Part shown: in pieces, positions 1 to 8,700 of the stretch
Layout of the letters: every line of letters begins with the position of its first letter
Position numbering within the stretch: position 1 is the first letter of the stretch
Source: a virus
IMG/VR virus record: IMGVR_UViG_3300035660_000035
Coordinates: 1-38,138 of that record
Length of the DNA stretch: 38,138 nucleotides
Reading direction: 5' to 3' (one strand)
Made by a program: the position numbers and the translations under genes
The notes under the pieces: generated by a model
Told to the model about the DNA's origin: nothing
Database searches by the model: none
The model's input: only the letters and a program-made list of their open reading frames with translations

Positions 1-191
1 TTTGTGATAACCCGTCTCGCAGAAACATATTGTCTTTTTGTAGAAACATTCTACAACTTTAATACCAATTTGTCAATAGGCAGAAACATATATGATAACC
101 ACAAGAAACGTATTTCGTGACAAAATGTTTATTATGAAAAACTTTGCCCCCTTTTCTTTTCCGCGCGGTCTTTCAATTGGCGATTGGTTGC
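1..191. repeat. Left copy of terminal direct repeat
   Basis: These 191 bases recur at 37948-38138. The only difference I find is A at 64 against G at 38011. The repeat covers the repressor/early-promoter control region and the first codons of the repressor gene. It fits a circular genome read past its origin, or a true short terminal redundancy. The single mismatch is seen directly; its cause (population variant or sequencing error) is unknown. Confidence 0.9.
21..118. promoter_or_regulatory. Operator array of the repressor/early-gene switch
   Basis: The octamer AGAAACAT occurs at 21-28, 42-49 and 82-89, and a variant AGAAACGT at 104-111. The start-to-start spacings are 21, 40 and 22 bp, close to multiples of two helical turns. 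The second copy lies inside a near-perfect inverted repeat at 40-54, GTAGAA-ACA-TTCTAC. The fourth lies in GAAA-CGTA-TTTC (105-116). The array sits between the divergent repressor and leftward early genes, where a CI/Cro-type protein would bind. A likely rightward promoter is TTGTCA at 70-75 with TATGAT at 91-96 (15-bp spacer, so weak). Operator function is inferred. Confidence 0.6.
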
Positions 192-547
192 GCGTCGAAC
201 GCGAAAAACGCGGTTGGTCGCAATCAGATCTCGGTCGAGCCACAGGTCTCGGAAGATCATTAATAAATAAACTAGAGAATGCCGATCAGAATACAACTCT
301 TTATAATTGCATAAATATTGCCCGTGCCTTTGACATGCCGCCTGAAGATTTGATGAGAATTGCTGGCATTCTCCCCCAAAAGCCAAATGATAATCCACTG
401 GAAAATAAGATCAAATATTTGATTTCGAAACTACCAACTGAAGAAGATAAGGAGGACGTCCTCGCCTATGTGGAACTTCGCCATCGCAGGGCCGAAGATC
501 GGGTGAGATATGAAACCGGAAAAGGATCTAAATCTACAAGGACTTAG
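92..547 (+). CDS. XRE-family HTH repressor (CI-like)
   Basis: Likely lysogeny repressor. Residues about 27-83 form an XRE helix-turn-helix domain: WLRVEREKRGWSQSDLG, then the recognition segment GLGRSLINKLENA, then a helix ending in PPEDLMRIAG. The C-terminal half is charged and helical (KYLISKLPTEEDKEDVLAYVELRH), resembling short repressors without a LexA-type peptidase, so control by RecA-stimulated self-cleavage is not expected. It is the first gene of the + strand lysogeny cluster and diverges from all early genes across an operator array. The start is uncertain: ATG at 92 has only a weak AGG 11 nt upstream, while ATGs at 125 and 134 lie nearer the domain but have no ribosome site; a leaderless start is possible. 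The family call is firm; the role is inferred from position. Confidence 0.85.
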   Translation: MITTRNVFRDKMFIMKNFAPFSFPRGLSIGDWLRVEREKRGWSQSDLGRATGLGRSLINKLENADQNTTLYNCINIARAFDMPPEDLMRIAGILPQKPNDNPLENKIKYLISKLPTEEDKEDVLAYVELRHRRAEDRVRYETGKGSKSTRT

Positions 548-770
548 CTGCTGGGATAGATATTTGATCTTGTTTTATATTCTCTGGGTCCGCCTGCGCC
601 GGCCGGCTCTGCCCAGGCCGGTGCATTTTGCCTTGGTTGCCAGCCTATTCATGTTCGCCTTACTACCTATCATGCCCCGCCATTCAATCGCCATACCCAT
701 AGTGATCGGCGCGGGAATCTCGTTCGCCCTACTTCTACAAGGAGGAAATAGGCAATGTCTAATATCGTGA
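510..770 (+). CDS. Small two-helix membrane protein of unknown function
   Basis: An 86-residue protein with two probable membrane helices (about residues 43-56 and 59-76, rich in V, I, L, A and F) after a basic N-terminal part with several Arg. It overlaps the repressor 3' end by 38 nt, and its own 3' end contains the strong ribosome site of the next gene, so it sits tightly in a repressor-led operon. GGGTGA lies just ahead of the ATG at very short spacing. Small membrane proteins between repressor and integrase are often expressed in lysogens, for example as superinfection-exclusion factors; that role is only a guess. No family is recognised. Confidence 0.55.
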   Translation: MKPEKDLNLQGLSCWDRYLILFYILWVRLRRPALPRPVHFALVASLFMFALLPIMPRHSIAIPIVIGAGISFALLLQGGNRQCLIS

Positions 771-1474
771 AGTTTCAATCTTCCTACCTCGAGCCCTATC
801 CGCTTCAGGTGCAAGGGGAATCATTTTATAAGAAAAACATCGAGGGTGTCTCGAACTATATGGGAGATGATGAGGGTGTGAATGTTGATGACTTAATCGG
901 CCAACTGGTTCTCGACGATGCGAATATCTATGATACCGGAAATGCGGTCCGTGTGGAGATTGATGGGAAGATCGTCGGCTATCTTGCCAAGCCAGTAGCA
1001 AAACTTTATCGCCAAAAATTGGCTGAGCTTGGCATTCCCAAAGTGATAGGCCAATGCTATGCAAGCATTCGAGGGGGATTCATCAAAAAGGATGGAGAAC
1101 AGGCCGATTTTGGCGTGCGGCTCGATCTTGATTTGAACAATTTGATAATTGAACCTGAACGACGACCGCCTGCCCAAGCCGCCCCCCTCCAATCTCAACC
1201 GCCGACTGCGTCATCGCCTTCTGTTCCCATCAAATCGAGTTCAAGGAAAAAAATAAGATGCCCAAAATGCGGCAGTGAGAACGTATCGGTTCAAGCTGTG
1301 ACCGATATCAAAACGAAGCACCGTAGTTGTTTAGGATGGTGCTGGTGGCTTTTGCTGGCCATTTGTACCCTTGGCCTAATCCTGATCATCCCGATCTTGA
1401 CCAACAGTAAAACCAAGTCGAAAACTCACACGGAGGCGCTATGCCAGGATTGCGGCCATCGCTGGAAGGTATAA
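755..1474 (+). CDS. HIRAN-like domain protein with membrane-split zinc ribbon
   Basis: Residues about 18-130 resemble a HIRAN domain: GESFYKK near the start, then LVLDDANIYDTGNAVRVEID and GKIVGYLAK. The family is known from SNF2-type helicases, where it binds 3' ends of single-stranded DNA, and as a stand-alone bacterial domain. A Pro/Ser/Gln-rich linker (136-165) leads to CPKC (169-172), a hydrophobic helix with three Trp (about 192-216), and CQDC (230-233). The four cysteines would form one zinc ribbon whose two halves are separated by a transmembrane hairpin. The start is well supported by AAGGAGG 10 nt upstream. It sits between repressor and integrase, in the position of lysogenic-conversion genes. 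Domain recognition is by eye; a nucleic-acid sensing or defence role is speculation. Confidence 0.75.
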   Translation: MSNIVKFQSSYLEPYPLQVQGESFYKKNIEGVSNYMGDDEGVNVDDLIGQLVLDDANIYDTGNAVRVEIDGKIVGYLAKPVAKLYRQKLAELGIPKVIGQCYASIRGGFIKKDGEQADFGVRLDLDLNNLIIEPERRPPAQAAPLQSQPPTASSPSVPIKSSSRKKIRCPKCGSENVSVQAVTDIKTKHRSCLGWCWWLLLAICTLGLILIIPILTNSKTKSKTHTEALCQDCGHRWKV

Positions 1475-1490
1475 CCTAAAGACATCCAAG

Positions 1491-3146
1491 ATGACCACCC
1501 CCCCTTTCCCCCCCGGCGACCAGGTGGCCGGCTACTTCCGAGATTCCGGCGGCGACGAGCAGGATCTCTCGGTCGAGCGCCAGGTGGCCGAGTTCCGCCG
1601 CTGGCTGGGCGAGAACGGCCTGCACGAAGGCCAGCTCTTCACTGACGCCGCCCGCCCGGGATCCACGGTCGTTGGCCGGGCCGGCTTCCAGGCCATGCTG
1701 CGCCACTTCCGCGCCGGCGACGCCGCCGAGAGCGGCCTGATCGTCTGGCGCTCCAACCGTTTCGGTAGAAACACCAACGAATCCCAGTTCTACAAAGCCG
1801 ACATCCGCCGCCGCGGCTACATCATCTACTCCCTGACCGACAAGATCCCCCCCGATCGCTACGGTCAGGTTATCGAATACCTGCTCGATTGGAAGGACCA
1901 GGAGTTCCTCGAGACTCTCAGCGAAGACGTCGCCTCCGGCCTGCGCCATATCGTCGAGACCTACGGCGCCATGCCCGGCACCCCACCGCGCGGTTTCCTG
2001 CGCCAACCGATCACCGTCGGCACGCGCCGCAGCGGCCAGCCCCACGTCCTGCACCGCTGGGTTCCCGACGAGACCCTGCTCCCGCTCGTCCGCCGCGCCT
2101 ACCAGATGCTCCTGGATGGCGCATCATTGATAAAAATCCAGACCGTCACCGGCCTGTATGGCTCGCTCAACTCCTGGGCCACCTTCTTCCGCAACCCGCT
2201 CTATAAAGGCGTCTTGCACTTCAAAGACCTGGTCATCGAGAACTATTGCGAGCCGGTCGTGGATCCCGTTACCTGGGAGCAGGCGCAGCGCATCCTGGAC
2301 CTGCGCGCCGGTCGCCGCCATCTCAACGCGGATGACCCGTCCCTCGACGCAGCCGAGCAGGCCCGCCGCATTGCCCAGCATCCCCGTCGCATGGCCAGCC
2401 CCTGGCTGCTCTCCGGCCTGGCCCGCTGCGCCCGCTGTGGGGCGCCGCTCAACGGCCACGTCATCCTCGATCACACCTACTACGAGTGCAGCCGCTCCGT
2501 CCGCCGCAAGGACTGCAGCGCCACCAAGATCCCCTCCGTCCCGCTCGAAGCCGCCGTGCTCGAGCAGATCCGCAAGTTGCTGGCCAGTCCTGAAGTCCTG
2601 CAGGCCTATGAGACCGATCACCTGGCCGATTACGAGCGCACCATCGGCGAATTCCCCGCCCGCCGGCAGGAGCTGGCCGCCCGCTTGGGAAATTTGCGCC
2701 GACAGATCAGCCGGCTCACCAATGCCATTATGGATCATGGCCACTCCCCCGCCCTGCTCGACAAACTCACCGCCCTCGAAACACAGGAGTATGAACTCAA
2801 TGATGAACTTGCCCAGCTCGATATCCTCCTCCGGGCCAAGCCCGAACCGCTCAGCCCTCGCCGTATCCAGCGCTTGGCTGAACATTTCGAAGTTATCCTA
2901 TACAAGGGCAGCCCGGAAGAACAGCGCAAGGCCCTGGCCGGCTGGATCCTCAAGCTGCTCGTCGAGCGCCAGGATAAACACAGCATTTTGGTCTACATGG
3001 AAGTCTACGTGCCGCCTCTCCCCGGCCCAGATCCACCCGGAGGCCATCGAAAACTAACGCAACATCCCCCCTCCGCTTGGGGGCACCTGCTCGTTGCGTT
3101 AGAATTTTCAATCCCCATCATCCGCAAGCAAAGCAACCGGCGCTAA
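1491..3146 (+). CDS. int: Large serine recombinase (phage integrase)
   Basis: Site-specific integrase of the large serine recombinase family, expected to recombine attP with a host attB. The N-terminal resolvase domain shows GYFRDSGGDEQ, with likely nucleophile Ser19, and WRSNRFGRN (86-94) as the conserved arginine motif. A recombinase domain follows (about 155-270, including NSWATFFRNPLYKG). The zinc ribbon has C313-x2-C316 and C333/C342, and a coiled coil spans about 385-450. Its DNA is visibly richer in G and C than the three genes before it, suggesting a separate origin. The last 30 residues are unlike the family and are encoded by a candidate attP (3054-3102), so the protein tail may change on integration. 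The stop codon lies in a terminator loop. No good ribosome site precedes the ATG. No excisionase is recognised in the window. Confidence 0.95.
   Translation: MTTPPFPPGDQVAGYFRDSGGDEQDLSVERQVAEFRRWLGENGLHEGQLFTDAARPGSTVVGRAGFQAMLRHFRAGDAAESGLIVWRSNRFGRNTNESQFYKADIRRRGYIIYSLTDKIPPDRYGQVIEYLLDWKDQEFLETLSEDVASGLRHIVETYGAMPGTPPRGFLRQPITVGTRRSGQPHVLHRWVPDETLLPLVRRAYQMLLDGASLIKIQTVTGLYGSLNSWATFFRNPLYKGVLHFKDLVIENYCEPVVDPVTWEQAQRILDLRAGRRHLNADDPSLDAAEQARRIAQHPRRMASPWLLSGLARCARCGAPLNGHVILDHTYYECSRSVRRKDCSATKIPSVPLEAAVLEQIRKLLASPEVLQAYETDHLADYERTIGEFPARRQELAARLGNLRRQISRLTNAIMDHGHSPALLDKLTALETQEYELNDELAQLDILLRAKPEPLSPRRIQRLAEHFEVILYKGSPEEQRKALAGWILKLLVERQDKHSILVYMEVYVPPLPGPDPPGGHRKLTQHPPSAWGHLLVALEFSIPIIRKQSNRR
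3054..3102. other. Candidate attP core with inverted repeats, inside int 3' end
   Basis: CTAACGCAAC (3054-3063) and GTTGCGTTAG (3093-3102) are perfect 10-bp inverted arms 29 bp apart. Between them CCCCC (3066-3070) and GGGGG (3079-3083) form a smaller nested stem. The 49-bp span matches the usual size of serine-integrase attP sites, which lie beside int and contain imperfect inverted repeats. A plain RNA stem-loop is the main alternative. Site function is inferred. Confidence 0.4.
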
Positions 3147-3156
3147 AACGCCGGTT
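3135..3156. terminator. Bidirectional intrinsic terminator between int and late operon
   Basis: AACCGGCG (3135-3142), loop CTAAAA, CGCCGGTT (3149-3156): a perfect 8-bp stem followed on the + strand by TCTATCTTTT. It lies between the convergent integrase and late operon ends. The integrase stop codon TAA lies in the loop. On the - strand it would end the 20-kb late transcript, though the T-tract there is poor. Confidence 0.8.
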
Positions 3157-3189
3157 TCTATCTTTTACGGCCAAATCTGCCCACAATTC

Positions 3190-3618
3190 CTATTCATCAC
3201 CGATTGGCGGTTTTTCCGCCTCGTCGTCCAAAAGCATCCAATCAAGGTCGATCAAAATAGAGGGAGGAATCCTGTATTTGTCTTGCGGATACTTTGGGTC
3301 CGGGGCAAAATCAAAAAGTGACAGAGGGATCGGTTGGACATTCACTTCAATTTCATCTTTAAGAATGTCCTTATTCTCGTCGCTATAAGCCGTATTGTTT
3401 TCAGGTAGCAGTTCCCATTTGCCGCAACCTTTTGGTTCTTTTTCCGCGCCAAACTTCTGATAGAGTATGAGGTTCTCGGCAGCATATCTGTCGAACTCAG
3501 GTTGTATTTTCCTGATATTCTTTCTTATTCTCCAGCCCAGCTTCAGGGGCAGCTTTTCACTGCATAACACCTGCATTGCCAATTGTGATTCTATAATGGT
3601 TGATAGTTTGACCTTCAT
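3190..3618 (-). CDS. DUF1617-like phage protein
   Basis: A 142-residue protein. The N-terminus, MKVKLSTIIESQLAMQVLCS followed by a KLPLKLGWRIRKNIRKIQPEF segment and YAAENLILYQKFG, matches my memory of the DUF1617 family found downstream of tail fibre genes in Gram-positive phages. The second half ends in an acidic LDWMLLDDEAEKPPIGDE. It is the last gene of the late operon, 13 nt after the fibre gene, with AGGAGAGATGAG ahead of the ATG. It is probably virion- or assembly-associated; the function of the family is not established. The family call is from memory and needs a profile search. Confidence 0.7.
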   Translation of the reverse strand: MKVKLSTIIESQLAMQVLCSEKLPLKLGWRIRKNIRKIQPEFDRYAAENLILYQKFGAEKEPKGCGKWELLPENNTAYSDENKDILKDEIEVNVQPIPLSLFDFAPDPKYPQDKYRIPPSILIDLDWMLLDDEAEKPPIGDE

Positions 3619-3631
3619 CTCATCTCTCCTT

Positions 3632-5734
3632 TTACAGTTTCTCCACTACAATGTGGAGGTTGTAGGCCATCGGCGTGCCACCGACGCTCGTATACCCAAA
3701 CAGGAATTGCAGATTCGTGCTTGCCTTACAATACGCGACAAGTACGCCGCTAATGCTGGTGGCGGTGGCGTTAGTTGCACTGATCTCCGGGGTGGTTGGG
3801 TTGGTCGTTTTCACTACCGAGTCGTCAGCATCGGTATATTTGAGCTGGAAACCTGTCGATCCACCCAACACACAGGAGGTGGTCGCGGCGGTGGTGATGG
3901 TCGCAACCCAGGACACCCGGTACATCCCTACACCAGCAGCCGGAACTGCATAAAGGGTAGTGGCTGAAATAGTTGCAACCTGCGCGGTCAGATCCAACAA
4001 CGCATGCTCGGCCGGTATTCCGCCTCCAACAGTGGCAATATTGTTGTAGGTGGTTATCTTGCCAACCATAAACACGTTGGTATCATTGCCAACGTAGAAG
4101 GCCCGCGTCCCGGCCGCATTACTGGCGCTCAACGACCCACACGGAGTGACGGTGATCACCCATTGGTCGGTCAGGTTGTGCCCGGTAGTGGCGGCGAAGG
4201 TGATTGTGACGCCATCGGTCAGGGTTTGGGCATTCCCAGTGATGGCAACACCCGTTGTCCATGACCCGGTACCTTTTTGCCATTTGAAGGTGTCCGGCGC
4301 TCCCGTCCCATCGATGACGACAGTGTATGTAGTCGTTCCTAGATCGAAACCTGTATAGGTGATCCCGGATGTGGCGTCGTTCAGGCCTGTACCAGTAAAA
4401 ACCGGAACGCTGACCTCGCCCAAACCTTTGACATCCATCCTGTAGATGGGAGCGCCTGCCGTCCCAACGCTGATACACAGGTTGTCATTGATCCACATCG
4501 CTATGGTTGGATAGGCGGAGATTGACCTATTCTGATTCACCCGGAAAAAAAGCCGGCCGGCATAAGAAGTTGGTGAGAGTGTTGTCCCTGCGTTGGCCTG
4601 AATACGCGCCATCAGGCGAAACGCCCCATTTTGCCAGCCACAAAATTCCCAGGCGCCAAGTGTATCTCCCGCCACAGCATCTGCGGCAGTTTCAATTGTG
4701 GTTCCGCGCGCAAACCTGAAATTGATAAAAGGCCCGCCGGTGGCGTTTTCTTGGTAGACGGATAATCGCATGCCGCAAGCACTACCTTCCCGCCATGCCT
4801 CGAACGGATAACCTGTGTCTCTGACATTCAGCGGCCCCTTAAATAGCGACGCAGCGATGAAATCCGAATAAATCGGATATACCGTTGTGATTCCTGTGTA
4901 TGGACTGGATTTCAGGTAAACTGCTGCAGCTGTATCTACCGTCCCACCATCGGAGCAGGTAGGAATGTGGGCCTCGATGCCTGACGCCCAGGTTATGACA
5001 CTTCCTGCCCCATACACATAAGCTCCGCCTGTCTCAACCCCCTTCCATTTGGGTAAGGTAAATCCACCTCCGCCCCATGTTGGTCCATGATAGAGGCAAG
5101 TATAAACCCCTCCTGCTTCAGCAACGATTGTTTCCCCGGTCACAGTGTAGACCCTCGTGAATATGTTCCCCCACTGTGTGCCATCGCCATCATACGCGTA
5201 CATGTCAAAAAAGTTGGCGGCCCCCATTCCAACAGCGGTGGTGACATTTGCGGTATGCACCACCTTGCCTGTAACTTTCAATGCAAGGGTGGCTGGGTTA
5301 GTCCGGGTAATATCAACCTCGTTCGGTGTCGTAATAGTTCCGGAATTCTCGATCTGCAGGCGGGTCACTCCTCGAGTTTGAAGGGCGATCACACCCACCC
5401 CGTCTTCATCCGAATCGGCTCCAATGGTTGTGGAGCCCGTATTGATAACTCCTCCGGTACCTGTGCCAATTCCTGTCAGGCCGGATCCATCCCCCACAAA
5501 AGCCACCGCATTGACAATTCCCGCCACAGTTACAGCTCCCCCCACACTCCCACCGGCGAGAAGGAATGCGTCTACTTCGTTGATCGCTTCCACCGTGCTG
5601 TCTTTCGCCGTGGTGGTCAGACTGTCTAAATTACCAATGGCTGTATCAAGTTCTGCCAGCGGAGCATTGATAGTCGCACCAGTAGCAGGGATGGGAGTTA
5701 TTTCTTCAAGAGGTGTATGGTTGTAAGTTGTCAT
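3632..5734 (-). CDS. Tail fibre / receptor-binding protein
   Basis: A 700-residue protein with the composition of a trimeric fibre: Gly-, Thr- and Ala-rich and low in Lys. The N-terminus carries LEEITPIPATGATINAPLAE and LDTAIGNLDSL, a common virion-attachment style, followed by a glycine-rich turn region (VAFVGDGSGLTGIGTGTGG) typical of fibre heads. Near residues 440-540 is a module TYTGFDLGTTTYTVVIDGTG ... FKWQKGTGSWTTG ... HNLTDQWVITVTP that I know as a recurring beta domain in phage and environmental surface proteins. The C-terminal part looks like a beta-sandwich, as in receptor-binding tips. GGAGAA lies 7 nt upstream of the ATG. It follows the tail-tip protein and probably binds the host surface. 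Host specificity cannot be read from the sequence. Confidence 0.8.
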   Translation of the reverse strand: MTTYNHTPLEEITPIPATGATINAPLAELDTAIGNLDSLTTTAKDSTVEAINEVDAFLLAGGSVGGAVTVAGIVNAVAFVGDGSGLTGIGTGTGGVINTGSTTIGADSDEDGVGVIALQTRGVTRLQIENSGTITTPNEVDITRTNPATLALKVTGKVVHTANVTTAVGMGAANFFDMYAYDGDGTQWGNIFTRVYTVTGETIVAEAGGVYTCLYHGPTWGGGGFTLPKWKGVETGGAYVYGAGSVITWASGIEAHIPTCSDGGTVDTAAAVYLKSSPYTGITTVYPIYSDFIAASLFKGPLNVRDTGYPFEAWREGSACGMRLSVYQENATGGPFINFRFARGTTIETAADAVAGDTLGAWEFCGWQNGAFRLMARIQANAGTTLSPTSYAGRLFFRVNQNRSISAYPTIAMWINDNLCISVGTAGAPIYRMDVKGLGEVSVPVFTGTGLNDATSGITYTGFDLGTTTYTVVIDGTGAPDTFKWQKGTGSWTTGVAITGNAQTLTDGVTITFAATTGHNLTDQWVITVTPCGSLSASNAAGTRAFYVGNDTNVFMVGKITTYNNIATVGGGIPAEHALLDLTAQVATISATTLYAVPAAGVGMYRVSWVATITTAATTSCVLGGSTGFQLKYTDADDSVVKTTNPTTPEISATNATATSISGVLVAYCKASTNLQFLFGYTSVGGTPMAYNLHIVVEKL

Positions 5735-5743
5735 CGGATTCTC

Positions 5744-8700
5744 CTATTCGTAGTAAACCGCCTGCACCACGGCCCGGATGGTCAACTGCGCTTCGAGCCG
5801 GGCGGTCTTGACGGTGGCGGTTGAAATCTCGATCATGTTGTTTTCCTGCGCCGGCCGGAAGACCACATCCGTCAGCTCGTCGGTGATGTCCAACTCATAC
5901 CAGCCATTGCCAATGTCGGTCACCAGCGAGTTTAGGTCGCTGCTGCCATTGAGCTTGATCACCAGGTTCGCCAACACCAGGGTGTTGCCTCCAGTTTCCT
6001 CGAAAATGCCATAAACTGTCGTGATGACCGGTGTCACAGTGTGCGTGTGATTTGGGATGTCCACGCTATGGGTATGTGCAGGTATAGACACACTGTGGGT
6101 GTGCGCCGGATCGTCGTGTTGAGTTGGAAAGAACACGCCAGGATTACTAACCCCTGCATAGGGATCACCATCGGCAGTGACATATACCGGATAAGCAGCT
6201 GTCCCATTATGGATCCAAATTTCATGCGTATGTGCGCTACTCTCGGACGTGGGTGAAGATGACCCACCAGACGCAGACGTCAGCGTAGCAGATCCACCGC
6301 CGGATGTGGTGGCGGATGCTGATCCCACCGATTTCACCGTCGAGCGCAGCGGCTTGATCTGGAACCTGAACAGCGCCCGCGGAATGGAGGTGTATTCATC
6401 CCCCAACCAGAAACGGAAATTGGCGGCATGGTCAGCATCCATTTCGTCTCGCCAGGTCAGGGTATCCACGCTCGCCCCCAACTGCTGGTGCACCGATAGG
6501 ATCCGGCTTTCCTGCACCTGGCCTGCCAGGAAGGCATTGTCCGATACGGGCAGCCGGTCTATCGTCGAGATGATGATTCCGGTAGTATGCAAACCGATAG
6601 CATCGATGCGATTTTTCGACGTGACGATGATGAAATCATCATTCAGATCATACACAACCGCTCCATCCAGCAGCTCACGATAGACCACATGGATGGTCGT
6701 TCCAGGGAGCAGCATCTGGTTTACGTGGCCCAGGGAGAGATCGTAAAACTTTTGAGGGGCACAATTTCCCCGCAAATATTCTACTGAAGCCGTGAGCAGC
6801 ATATTAGCCGCCGCCTGGATATCCAGCGTGGAATTCGAGAGCGGCCCAATCTCCTTGAAATTGACCGGACGCTCGATCCGTCCATAAGCAGCCTCGGCCG
6901 CATTGTGTCTCAAATAATTCCAGGCAGCATTGAGGGTGTATCCGTCAGGCGGTGCGTCTGTGCAAAACTCCAGGGTCGTAACCGCTCCACCGTTCCCCGA
7001 GCCGCGTGGGATTACCCATGTGATCAGATCGGCCGCGTCGCTCTCCTCTTTCAGACTGCTGATCACCACAATTTCATCGGCTGCCTCGATGGCAACCACA
7101 TCGTTGATATGCTGCACGGCGCGTAACCCTGAAGCCGAGAAAGTGCTGGCCGGGCCGAGCCATTGCACCACCCGTCCCGCCTCGATGCGCCAATGCTCAC
7201 CAATGGCCTTGCCCACCCGCGTCAGGGCATTCAAAACGCTTTCGCCATCGAAACCAGCGTAAATCGGCGTCGAAGTAATTCCATCCTCGATCGTCCATTC
7301 AGATGTTTCCTGACTGGTCATCACCCGATTGTCCGTCCCTGAATATGCCACGGCGCAGAACAGCGAGAGATCTGGAGACCAACAGACGGATCGCCAGTAA
7401 TTATCCGCGGCACTCGTCCGGATCGTCCAGGTGATCCCATCCGGGCTGGTCATCACCCGGTTGGCTGTCCCCGAATTTGCCACGGCGCAGAATAGCGAGA
7501 GCTCCGGAGACCAGCAGACGGAGTACCAATTATTTTCCGCAGGGCTCTTCCGGATCGTCCAGGTGATCCCATCCGGGCTGGTCATCACCCGGTTACCTGT
7601 TCCCGTAATCGCCACGGCGCAGAACAGTGAAAGTCCCGGAGACCAACAGACGGAACGCCAGTCATTGTCCGCAGCGCTCGTCCGGATCGTCCAGGTGATC
7701 CCATTCGGGCTGGTCATCACCCGGTTGTCTGTCCCCGAACCCGCCACGGCGCAGAACAGCAAGAGCTCCGGAGACCAGCAGACGGAACGCCAGTCATTGT
7801 TCGCAGCGCTCGTCCGGATCGTCCAGGTGATCCCATTCGGGCTGGTCATCACCCGGTTGTTTGTCCCTGAATATGCCACGGCGCAGAACAGCGAGAGCTC
7901 CGGAGACCAGCAGACGGATAACCAATTATTATTCGCAGCGCTCGTCTGGATCGTCCAAGTGATCCCGTCCGGGCTGGTCATCACCCGGTTACCTGTTCCC
8001 GTAATCGCCACGGCGCAGAACAGCGAGAGATCCGGAGACCAGCAGACGGAGTACCAATTATTATTCGCAGCGCTCGTCCGTATCGTCCAGGTGATCCCAT
8101 CCGGGCTGGTCATCACCCGGTTGTTCGTCCCCGAACCCGCCACGGCGCAGAACAGCGAGAGATCCGGAGACCAACAGACGGAATGCCAGTCATTGTCCTC
8201 AGCGCTCGTCCGGATCGTCCAAATAATCTCACCTGGAGCTAGGGCCATGATCATTTTTGGCCCATCGAAAATTCCCACGCCGTTCGCCGTGACGATTACT
8301 TGTGCATTTCCGGCTGTCGTAATGGTCCCCACAACGGTCGCTGTCTCCACTTGATAAGTAACTCCCCAATCTCCGGGAGTAGTATCGGCAGACATGGCGG
8401 CCAGGGTAATTCCAACACAAGTATCATCAGAAATTCTAATATTCAAGGTGGGATCATTGGCGTCCTTATTTTTCTTGGTCAGAATAATATCTGTTTCGGC
8501 GCCAGTGACATCATAGATATCTGTTATCGGGACGTTGGCTAATAGAGCAGTTCTGATTTTTCCGGCGATCAAGGTGGCCGTATCGTAAAGAGCTACAGCA
8601 ACTAAAAGGGTTATAGGAGACCCTGCAATCCCTTCCACCTTTTGGAGTTTCAACTGCCCCACCGACCTATAGTTCAGTTCCCTCCCCAGGTCGTTTCCGG

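Noticed and set aside
2124-2885. Long - strand open frame within the integrase gene
   Set aside because: G+C-rich antisense shadow of a clear serine recombinase; low-complexity product without a recognisable domain.
3146-3388. + strand open frame running past the integrase stop
   Set aside because: It crosses the terminator hairpin and is antisense to the DUF1617-like gene; no start signal.
7295-8218. Regular 132-bp repeats as a CRISPR array
   Set aside because: The whole unit is repeated, not a short repeat with unique spacers, and it is in frame within a tail protein.
7431-8354. Long + strand open frame (307 codons) across the propeller repeats
   Set aside because: Antisense shadow of the repeated coding sequence; no ribosome site and its repeats simply mirror the other strand.
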